A stretch of 64,000 bases of DNA, from the NCBI GenBank assembly GCA_003170295.1, contig PNAJ01000059.1:62001-126000 (forward strand). The letters run 5' to 3'. This document shows positions 9,663 through 16,128 of this stretch, piece by piece. The stretch is from Bryobacterales bacterium (GTDB lineage Bacteria; Acidobacteriota; Terriglobia; Bryobacterales; Bryobacteraceae). How positions within the stretch are numbered: the stretch's first letter is position 1; each line of letters starts with the position of its first letter. The position numbers and the translations under genes were made by a program. Below the pieces are notes generated by a model. That model saw only the letters and a list, made by a program, of their open reading frames with translations. It ran no database searches and had not been told where the DNA came from.

Positions 9663-9953
9663 GCCCGCGAGGCGGACAATGCCACGCTCGAGCGCGTGCA
9701 AATAACGCTGCGAGCCACAACCGCCTGTGTCACGGCCTCGCGATAACCGGCCACGGACGGCTTTGAGAATCACAATCGCGGCAATGTGTGTAAGTCAGCG
9801 GAACTCATTTAGATACGAGTCCCGCCTAGCGTCGCCGCCAACAACGCCCCGCATACTAGATTGAGGACTGCACGTGAGAACCGCTGGTACCTGTGAAAAA
9901 TCTCCCGCGTTATTCCAGCGTTATTTTAACGCGGGGAGCGCTTTTTAATTGAA
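9663..9953. other. Intergenic region before the glycosyltransferase fusion gene
   Basis: About 290 bases without a convincing gene. The only structure seen is a terminator-like hairpin at its right end, listed separately. No RNA gene or promoter was recognised. Confidence 0.5.
9902..9947 (+). terminator. Terminator-like hairpin just upstream of the glycosyltransferase start
   Basis: CTCCCGCGTTA (9902-9912) pairs with TAACGCGGGGAG (9927-9938), an 11-bp stem with one bulged G, followed by CGCTTTTTAA. It probably ends MFS transcription. Only 16 bases separate it from ATG 9954, so the next gene either has its promoter upstream of the hairpin (attenuation) or starts further in. Confidence 0.6.
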
Positions 9954-11957
9954 ATGAGAAATCGGTTGAAGCGTTGGCTGTTCCTGTTGCTCGGAAAAGA
10001 TCCCGAGGCAGTAGTGGTCTGCCTCCGATCGAGTGACCATGCACTCTCTGACGCAATGGTCGCGGAGATCCGTCGGCTGGAGCCCGGGCGGCGCGTGTTT
10101 GAAGCGCAGGCAGGCGAATCGTACTGGACGCTGCGCGCGCGTTTCCGGAGATATCGCATCGGGCTGATGCCTGCGGTCATGCCGATTCCGGCCGCGGCGT
10201 GGTTGCTCGCGCCGAGGAAGATTCTCGCGTACAACACGCGCCTGGAGAGACATCATTTGAGACTCTCTATTGCGTCGTGGTTATTCGTGCGCGGCGTGCC
10301 GCTCGACCGGATTTTCCTGCGGCCATTCAGCAGTGCAACCGTGCGCCCCACCGGGCATCGCATGATCGAGGGGCGTGCGCGCAACGCGAAGCGCAAGAGC
10401 ATCGCGGTGTTGACGCCTTATTTCCCCTATCCTCTATCGCACGGCGGTGCGGTGCGGATGTTCAATCTGTTGCGCGAAACCGCGCGAGAGTTTGACGTGA
10501 TCCTGTATGCGTTCACGGAGGGCCCGGTGACGGAACTGGACCTGGTGCTGGAATTTTGCTCGCGCGTTTACTTGGTCGAGAAGCCGAGGTATCGCGAGCC
10601 TCGTTGGTCGACCCTCGCGCCGCCGGAGGTGGGTGAATATGATTCGCCCGAGATGGTTTCCATATGGAGCGCCCGGGAAGCGGATATCGCGCAGGTCGAG
10701 TATACGTATCTCGCGCCATACGGCGGCGATGTTCTGGTCGAGCATGATGTGACCTTCGATCTTTACGCGCAGATTCGGGCACGGAGAAAGACAGTAGGCG
10801 CATGGTGGGACTGGTGGCGCTGGCATCGCTTCGAAATGCGCGCTGTGCGGAAGTTTCGAAGTGTGGTCGTGATGTCGGAGAAAGATAGTGCGTTATTAAT
10901 GTGGGGCGGACCCCCTGGTCCGCAGCCCGGCCCCCTGGCCGGGCTTGTCGGGCGCGTGATCGAGAACGGCGTCGATCTGGCGCGATTCTCTCCGCAGCCG
11001 GAATCGGCGGGTCGAAAAGTGCTGTTTATTGGGTCTTTTCGCCATTTCCCGAACATCGTGGCGTTTCGCTATTTGACGGAAGAAATTCTGCCGCTGCTGC
11101 CGGATGTGGATTTGACGGTCGTTGCCGGTCCAGACGCCTGGCTGCACTGGGCGAATCACACCGGAACGCTGCGGCCGACGACAAATGTACGGACGCTCGA
11201 ATTCGTGGCCGACGTGCGGCCACTGTATCACGAGACCAACGTCGTGGTGGTGCCGACGCTCGAATCGGCGGGGACCAACGTGAAAGTGCTGGAGGCGATG
11301 GCGATGGGACGCGCCGTCGTTTCCACATCGTCAGGCTGCGCGGGACTGGGTGGCGAGCACGGAGTCAATATCTGGATCGCGGACACAGCGGCGGAGTTCG
11401 CTGCCGGAATCGAAAAACTGTTGGAGGATGCGCCGCTTCGCTCGCAGATCGCGTCACGTGGGCGGGGCCATGTCGAAAAACGGTTCGATTGGCGGTCGAT
11501 TGGGCTGAAGCAGAGAACGCTGATCAGGGAATTGACGGGCAATCCGATGGAGATTCGCCCCGCCACGCGCGACGATTTGCCCGCGATTGCGGCGATTCAG
11601 AGTGCTTCGCCCGAAGCATCGCAATGGACGCCTGAAAGTTATCTCGATCACAATTGCCTGGTTGGCGTGGTGAACTCCCGGGTCGCAGGATTTCTGGTGA
11701 CGCGCGCCACGGCGCCGGACGAGCGGGAGATTCTCAATGTCGCCGTGGATCCGTCGTTCCGCCGCCTGGGGATCGCCCGCATTTTGATCGAAACAGTACT
11801 AGCGAGCGCGCGGGGGGCGTGGTTCCTGGAACTCCGCGAATCGAACACCGCCGCCGATAATCTGTACAAAACATTAGGTTTTCTGTCCACCGGACGCCGG
11901 GAAAATTATTACCACGATCCCGTTGAGGCGGCTATTGTCTTGAAAGTTTTTTCATGA
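9954..11957 (+). CDS. Glycosyltransferase family 4 fused to a C-terminal GNAT acetyltransferase
   Basis: A 667-residue two-enzyme fusion. Residues 1-~140 are a poorly conserved Arg-rich region. Residues ~145-530 form a GT-B glycosyltransferase of the GT4 type: SIAVLTPYFPYPLSHGGAVR at the N-domain, and VPTLESAGTNVKVLEAMAMG (nucleotide-sugar binding) in the C-domain. From Met533 (base 11550) a complete GNAT domain follows, RimI-like, with IRPATRDDLPAIAAIQ, the acetyl-CoA loop VDPSFRRLGIARILIE and NTAADNLYKTLGF. Such glycosyltransferases act on the cytoplasmic face in polysaccharide synthesis; the GNAT could acetylate an amino-sugar or a protein N-terminus. Residues 316-332 (WGGPPGPQPGPLAGLVG) are encoded by an inserted palindromic repeat. 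Confidence 0.85.
   Translation: MRNRLKRWLFLLLGKDPEAVVVCLRSSDHALSDAMVAEIRRLEPGRRVFEAQAGESYWTLRARFRRYRIGLMPAVMPIPAAAWLLAPRKILAYNTRLERHHLRLSIASWLFVRGVPLDRIFLRPFSSATVRPTGHRMIEGRARNAKRKSIAVLTPYFPYPLSHGGAVRMFNLLRETAREFDVILYAFTEGPVTELDLVLEFCSRVYLVEKPRYREPRWSTLAPPEVGEYDSPEMVSIWSAREADIAQVEYTYLAPYGGDVLVEHDVTFDLYAQIRARRKTVGAWWDWWRWHRFEMRAVRKFRSVVVMSEKDSALLMWGGPPGPQPGPLAGLVGRVIENGVDLARFSPQPESAGRKVLFIGSFRHFPNIVAFRYLTEEILPLLPDVDLTVVAGPDAWLHWANHTGTLRPTTNVRTLEFVADVRPLYHETNVVVVPTLESAGTNVKVLEAMAMGRAVVSTSSGCAGLGGEHGVNIWIADTAAEFAAGIEKLLEDAPLRSQIASRGRGHVEKRFDWRSIGLKQRTLIRELTGNPMEIRPATRDDLPAIAAIQSASPEASQWTPESYLDHNCLVGVVNSRVAGFLVTRATAPDEREILNVAVDPSFRRLGIARILIETVLASARGAWFLELRESNTAADNLYKTLGFLSTGRRENYYHDPVEAAIVLKVFS
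10901..10950 (+). repeat. Palindromic repeat, family B, inside the glycosyltransferase gene
   Basis: Two abutting palindromes: GTGGGGCGGACCCCCTGGTC plus CGC, then GCCCGGCCCCCTGGCCGGGC. The first is near-identical to the core at 27880-27901 and to the inverted block at 39340-39360. It is in frame and adds Gly/Pro-rich residues at a surface loop of the enzyme. Confidence 0.75.
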
Positions 11958-12096
11958 TATCGTCATGTTGCATAGTTGGCCGTCGGTGACTGGCTGTGCC
12001 GCGTTGACTTGAATGTTGATAAACAACCCACCGAGCCCGATTCATTCCAACCAACCAGACTCGGCGTGGCATTTCCCTTCCAAAGGAGAGCCGTTG

Positions 12097-12330
12097 ATGG
12101 AGACCAATCAAGACGAATTGAAGGCGCACCTGATGGCGACAAGCGAGGAGTTCCGCGCGCTCGCCACCCAGCACTGCCAGTTTCACAAGGAGCTGGAGGC
12201 GCTGGAGGCGAAGCCGCACCTGACCGATGAGGAACAGGTTGAGGAGCAGCGCTTAAAGAAGGTAAAGCTGCGTTTGAAGGACCAGATGAACCAGATTCTG
12301 GGCCGATATAAAACGCAGCAGGTTGCCTAA
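12097..12330 (+). CDS. DUF465 (YdcH-like) small coiled-coil protein
   Basis: A 77-residue protein, almost entirely helical and charged, of the DUF465/YdcH type: METNQDELKAHLMATSEEFR, then the family-like segment HCQFHKELEALEAKPHLTDE and a basic KKVKLRLKDQM. The start at 12097 is fixed by a strong Shine-Dalgarno AAAGGAG at 12082-12088; an in-frame ATG at 12013 gives an unrelated Pro/Ser-rich extension and is rejected. Function of the family is unknown. A rho-independent terminator follows at 12369. Confidence 0.88.
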   Translation: METNQDELKAHLMATSEEFRALATQHCQFHKELEALEAKPHLTDEEQVEEQRLKKVKLRLKDQMNQILGRYKTQQVA

Positions 12331-12368
12331 CCTGTTGGGTGCGCGTAAAGCAGTTTAGATTTGAAAAG

Positions 12369-12403
12369 AGCCGGGCCGCCTAACAAGGGGTCCGGCTTTC
12401 TGT
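12369..12403 (+). terminator. Rho-independent terminator after the DUF465 gene
   Basis: AGCCGG (12369-12374) pairs with CCGGCT (12392-12397), followed by TTTCTGTTT. It lies 39 bases after the DUF465 stop and just before the convergent VWFA gene end. Confidence 0.6.
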
Positions 12404-13396
12404 TTATGGCGCGGGGGCAAAGTATCCCTGCCGATAGTGCGCCTTCAGCGCGGGCATCCCCGGCGGAGGCACGAGATTCAGTTTGATCGTCCGGTATTTT
12501 CCGTCGCGCTCCAGGTTGGCCGGCGAATATCCCAATAAATATTGATCGCGAAGCTCCCTGCCGATGCGCTCGCTGATCCGCGGAAGATCGTCCAAGTCAT
12601 CAACGGGATAATGCCGGCCGCCGGTCAAGTCCGCCAGTTCGTTCAGAAGCCTGGGACCATTCACTTCTTCCGGCGCGCGCTTCTTGCCGGAGTCGTCGAA
12701 ATCGAAAATACCCATCGCATAAATCTGCACATCGGATTCCAGCAGCGCGTTCTTAATCTGACCGACGGAGTAACGGCTGCAGTTATCGCCGCCATCGGAG
12801 ACGATCACGATCGCTTTCCGCGAATTGGTCGCTTTTTTCATCTGCTGAAGGGCCATATGGATCGCATCCAGCAGCGACGTGCGGCCCATCGTTCTGGTGT
12901 GAACGATGTGTCGATAGAGCTCGTCGGAATCGAACGTGAAAGGAATCGCCAGGCGCGGGCGCTCATTAAATTCGACCAGAAAAAACTCATCCTCCGGGTT
13001 CGCGGTCTTGAAGAATGCCGCCGCTGCTTCCGACGATTTGTGCAGCTTGTTGTGCATGCTGCCGCTCGCATCGAACAGCAGGCCAATCGACACCGGCGCG
13101 TCGTCTTTGGCAAAGTGCGTAATCGATTGTTCCACGTTATCTTCAAATACTTGAAAAGTTGTTTTGCCCAGGTCCGTGACCGAAACGCCGAGCGGAGTGG
13201 TCACGTGGACTGGAATCAGCACGAGCGAGGTGTCCACACTCAGATGGGCGGGGCGAAGCCCCGTGACGGACTCCCGCACGACGCGGCGCGTCGCGATCTC
13301 CACGCGATCGTCGGCTGCGGGCGTTTGGAAAGCAGCTCCGAACGAGCTGAACAACAGGAGAATACCAGCGATCTGCAGCGAAGAAAGACGCGCCAT
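12404..13396 (-). CDS. VWFA-related acidobacterial domain protein (secreted)
   Basis: A 330-residue secreted protein with a signal peptide (MARLSSLQIAGILLLFSSFG) and a von Willebrand factor A domain. The metal-ion-dependent adhesion site DASGS is at residues 109-113 (context LLFDASGSM), with the later conserved VIVSDGGDNCS and a C-terminal YLLGYSP segment. This matches the VWFA-related acidobacterial family (TIGR03436 type). VWA domains mediate metal-dependent protein binding outside the cell. It has no visible sorting tail. A second member of the family lies at 14579, next to a sortase, and the two flank an LPxTA-tailed protein. Confidence 0.9.
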   Translation of the reverse strand: MARLSSLQIAGILLLFSSFGAAFQTPAADDRVEIATRRVVRESVTGLRPAHLSVDTSLVLIPVHVTTPLGVSVTDLGKTTFQVFEDNVEQSITHFAKDDAPVSIGLLFDASGSMHNKLHKSSEAAAAFFKTANPEDEFFLVEFNERPRLAIPFTFDSDELYRHIVHTRTMGRTSLLDAIHMALQQMKKATNSRKAIVIVSDGGDNCSRYSVGQIKNALLESDVQIYAMGIFDFDDSGKKRAPEEVNGPRLLNELADLTGGRHYPVDDLDDLPRISERIGRELRDQYLLGYSPANLERDGKYRTIKLNLVPPPGMPALKAHYRQGYFAPAP

Positions 13397-13470
13397 TCGT
13401 AAGTCTCCAGCGAGTTCGCCAGTATATCATTTGAGAGACTGTGATTGGTGCGCCCGAAGAAGGAGCTAAA

Positions 13471-13605
13471 ATGTCAGAACCAAATCCAAAGCTGCCGCCA
13501 CTGGATCCGCAGCCCAAAGATCCGTATCAGGACCCCCAGGGTCCCGAGCCGGACGAGCCCGATCCGGATCTGATCGATCCCATGTCGGACCCTCTTCCGG
13601 CGTAA
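13471..13605 (+). CDS. Small acidic proline-rich protein (44 residues)
   Basis: A 44-codon reading frame from ATG 13471 to TAA 13605, preceded by a good Shine-Dalgarno (AAGGAG, 13460-13465). The product is dominated by Pro and Asp, with repeated DP and PDEPDPDL-type steps; it has no membrane segment. No family recognised. The strong ribosome-binding site and biased composition argue for a real gene, though it is short. It lies head-to-head with the VWFA gene at 12404-13396. Confidence 0.5.
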   Translation: MSEPNPKLPPLDPQPKDPYQDPQGPEPDEPDPDLIDPMSDPLPA

Positions 13606-13606
13606 A

Positions 13607-13640
13607 GAAGAGAAGAGGCGGGAGTCGAACTCTCGCCTCC
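13607..13640 (-). terminator. Hairpin terminator for the LPxTA gene
   Basis: GAGGCGGGAG (13615-13624) and CTCTCGCCTC (13630-13639) form a 10-bp stem with one G-U pair and loop TCGAA. Read on the minus strand it is followed by TTCTCTTCTTT, so it best serves the minus-strand gene ending at 13663; it may also stop the small plus-strand gene. Confidence 0.55.
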
Positions 13641-13662
13641 TGGTTCAAGGATCGAACCGAAC

Positions 13663-14373
13663 TTAGCTCACGCGGTTCGAGCGAACCGCGAAGAACGCGA
13701 GCAAGGAGAGAAGTCCCACTAATCCAATCAGCGGAACAGAAGACGCAGTCTGAGGAAGGTCCGCCGGCGGCTGCGGCGCAGGGGCTACTTCGGCTGGAGG
13801 CGCCGGAGCGGGCTCAGGAGCAGGCGCAGGAATCGGAGTGGCTTCGGCAACATACGTCTTCGAATCTAAGTCCGCGGACTTGCCGCTTTCATCCGTGGTA
13901 TCGATCTTAGCGGTCTTGTATTCTTCATTCGATATAGCCGCGGTGGTAGGCACTGTCATTTTCGCCGAAGAAGCAATCTGCGTGGACATGTTCTTGGGGT
14001 ATGCGAACTCCTGGCCGAAGTTGTCGCCAGGGTAGAACCATGCACGCACGGCGGGCGGCTGGCCGGCCGGCACTTCCCAGAAGGAGAAGGCGCTATGGCC
14101 GGTCGGTTGCAACCGGTAGTTGGGGATCGCGAGCACCGTGGTAATCAGGTGCATCCCATCCTTATCGAACACTTGCACGATGTGTCGGTCCGATAAAGAA
14201 TCGAGCAGTTTGAAAGTGTAGGTGCCCGGCTGAAGTACAGTGTTCGGGAGTTGTATCGACTCTTTCACGGTCAAAATAGTCTTCTTGTCCCATTGATCGG
14301 CCCTTGCCATGGGAGCTAAACTCACCATCACGGCTAAGGACGTTAAAGCAACGAATCGCATTGAATTCATCAT
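13663..14373 (-). CDS. Secreted protein with LPxTA-type sorting tail
   Basis: A 236-residue exported protein. It has an N-terminal signal peptide cleaved near MARADQ, a globular beta-rich domain (residues ~28-165, containing LPNTVLQPGTYTFKLLDS), a Pro/Ala-rich spacer (residues ~178-204) and a C-terminal tripartite anchor: LPQTA at 206-210, a hydrophobic helix, and a basic end (RSNR). That layout is exactly a sortase sorting signal, with A in place of the usual G. A sortase gene lies only 1.1 kb away, so this is the obvious candidate substrate. Two starts, ATGATG, are possible; the AAGGAA upstream supports the first. The function of the globular domain is unknown. Confidence 0.8.
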   Translation of the reverse strand: MMNSMRFVALTSLAVMVSLAPMARADQWDKKTILTVKESIQLPNTVLQPGTYTFKLLDSLSDRHIVQVFDKDGMHLITTVLAIPNYRLQPTGHSAFSFWEVPAGQPPAVRAWFYPGDNFGQEFAYPKNMSTQIASSAKMTVPTTAAISNEEYKTAKIDTTDESGKSADLDSKTYVAEATPIPAPAPEPAPAPPAEVAPAPQPPADLPQTASSVPLIGLVGLLSLLAFFAVRSNRVS

Positions 14374-14578
14374 TTCCTTTTTCTTCCTCCAAAATTAAGC
14401 GGCAGACGGGTTGTAGGAATGCAAGTTCAGTGCCAAATCCGTAAGTCGTTCGGAGCCCTTCCTCTGCCCGCTGATCCAGCGCGGATCCGGCAATTGTTGC
14501 TGGCAGGCGTGCAAAGTTTTACGCGCCGCCGCTGAGTTGTAACGAAAGCCGCGGAATAGCATCTTAAATCATGTATAC

Positions 14579-15487
14579 ATGAGACTCGTTTCGCTCCTCC
14601 TCATGAGTTCGCTGTTTGTTCGCGGTCAATTGCGGAGCGAAAAGGAGTTCACACTCACCGCCCATGCCGAACTGGTTCTTTTGGATGTGAGTGTCAAGGA
14701 AGACAAGGGCAGATATCTCTCCAGCCTGAAGAAAGAGAACTTTCAGGTTTATGAAAATGGCAAGCTGCAGACGATTTCGCAATTTAGTAACGAAGATACG
14801 CCCATCACGGTTGGCTTAGTTATCGACGATAGCCAGAGCATGCGGTCGAAGCGCGGGGACGTGATCAACTCCGCTTTGGCCTTCATCAACGCCAGCAATC
14901 CACACGATGAAATGTTCGTGACGCACTTCAACGACCACGTTCGCCGCGGATTGCCGCCTGGAACCACTTTCACGGACAACCCCGAGTTTTTGCGCCTCGC
15001 GCTGTGGAATAGCCCTGCGGAAGGCATGACAGCTCTGTACGATGGGATTCTCGATGCCTTGCATCAATTGGAGTCGGGCACGCGGGACAAGAAGAGTCTC
15101 ATCGTGCTGACCGATGGCGGCGATAATGCCAGCAAACATCAAATGCCGGATGTCATCGATGCCGTGCGCTCAACCAGGGCCATCATTTACACCATTGGAG
15201 TCTTCGATGCGCAGGATCCGGATCGCAACCCGGGGCTCCTCCGCCGCCTGGCCAGCATCAGTGGCGGAGTGGCGTATCTCCCCCAGGACCTTACGGAGTT
15301 GGGCGAAATCTGCCGTGGAATAGCCAAGGACATCCGCAATCGTTACTCGATCGGTTATGCTCCCGTAAGAGCCGAAGGTAATGACAAGGGTTCTCTGAGG
15401 TCCATCAAAGTTTCAGTCATTGGAGCTGGCAGCCAGAAGCTTGTGATCCACGCGCGAACCAGTTATTTACTTCCCAAGCGGCCGTGA
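14579..15487 (+). CDS. VWFA-related protein coupled to sortase
   Basis: A 302-residue secreted VWFA protein (signal MRLVSLLLMSSLFVRGQ). The adhesion-site motif DDSQS is at residues 83-87, followed by the conserved LIVLTDGGDNAS and the family C-terminal IRNRYSIGYAP. Its stop codon overlaps the GTG start of the sortase gene (GTGA, 15484-15487), so the two are translationally coupled. The N-terminus lacks an obvious ribosome-binding site; a perfect palindrome CATGTATACATG (14570-14581) spans the start and could be an operator or promoter box. It has no LPxTG tail. Confidence 0.9.
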   Translation: MRLVSLLLMSSLFVRGQLRSEKEFTLTAHAELVLLDVSVKEDKGRYLSSLKKENFQVYENGKLQTISQFSNEDTPITVGLVIDDSQSMRSKRGDVINSALAFINASNPHDEMFVTHFNDHVRRGLPPGTTFTDNPEFLRLALWNSPAEGMTALYDGILDALHQLESGTRDKKSLIVLTDGGDNASKHQMPDVIDAVRSTRAIIYTIGVFDAQDPDRNPGLLRRLASISGGVAYLPQDLTELGEICRGIAKDIRNRYSIGYAPVRAEGNDKGSLRSIKVSVIGAGSQKLVIHARTSYLLPKRP

Positions 15488-16128
15488 AGCTAAAGATCGT
15501 AGTGCCGCAATCCCGCCCCCGCCGCATCGCGCAAGCACTTCTGTTTTTGATCGGCATCGGCTGCCTCGGGTTCTACTGCTACTCCTACGTGTACAGAACC
15601 GCCTATCAACTCTATGAAGGCTGGAGATTCGATCATGCGACAGCGGAGCCGGAGGCAGCCCCAGGCGAGATACCCGCAGCGCTGCCTGTTGTCCTTCCCG
15701 ATCCGGATCGAGGCACGCCGGCGCCGCGAACCTCCGGACGGCCAAGTGTTATCGGTCGCATTTCCATTCCGCGTTTGCATCTTTCAGCGATCGTCGAAGA
15801 AGGCGTGGATAACACGACGCTCTCACGAGCGGTGGGTCACATCCCGGGAACGGCATTGCCAGGCGAGACTGGAAACATCGGCATCGCCGGACATCGCGAT
15901 ACTTTTTTCCGCGCGCTGAAGGACCTCCAGCCTCACGACAGTATCGATTTCACGACGCACGCGGGCCGCTTTCACTATACCGTCGAGTCTCTCACCGTCG
16001 TCGAACCAACCGACGTGAGCGTTCTGCAGTCGAATGGAGACCAAGCCCTGACTATCGTGACCTGCTTCCCGTTCCAATACATCGGAAACGCACCGCGCCG
16101 CTTCATCGTGCATGCCGTTTCCGACTAA
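15484..16128 (+). CDS. Class D-like sortase
   Basis: A 214-residue sortase with an N-terminal membrane helix (residues ~15-37), a Pro-rich linker (55-82) and the catalytic domain from ~88. All three catalytic residues are visible: His137 in GIAGHRDTFFR, Cys194 in TIVTCFPF, and Arg205/206 in APRRFIVHA. The TC(F/Y)PF and AGHRD signatures fit class D. Sortases cleave LPxT(G/A) tails and join the protein to an amine. GTG 15484 overlaps the stop of the VWFA gene. The likely local substrate is the LPQTA protein at 13663. The gene ends 4 bases inside the convergent phosphoglucomutase gene. Confidence 0.92.
   Translation: MKLKIVVPQSRPRRIAQALLFLIGIGCLGFYCYSYVYRTAYQLYEGWRFDHATAEPEAAPGEIPAALPVVLPDPDRGTPAPRTSGRPSVIGRISIPRLHLSAIVEEGVDNTTLSRAVGHIPGTALPGETGNIGIAGHRDTFFRALKDLQPHDSIDFTTHAGRFHYTVESLTVVEPTDVSVLQSNGDQALTIVTCFPFQYIGNAPRRFIVHAVSD

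Noticed and set aside
8400..9773. 457-residue minus-strand open frame opposite the MFS transporter
   Set aside because: Arg/His/Gln-rich with no hydrophobic or conserved motif; the plus-strand frame has 12 helices and family motifs.
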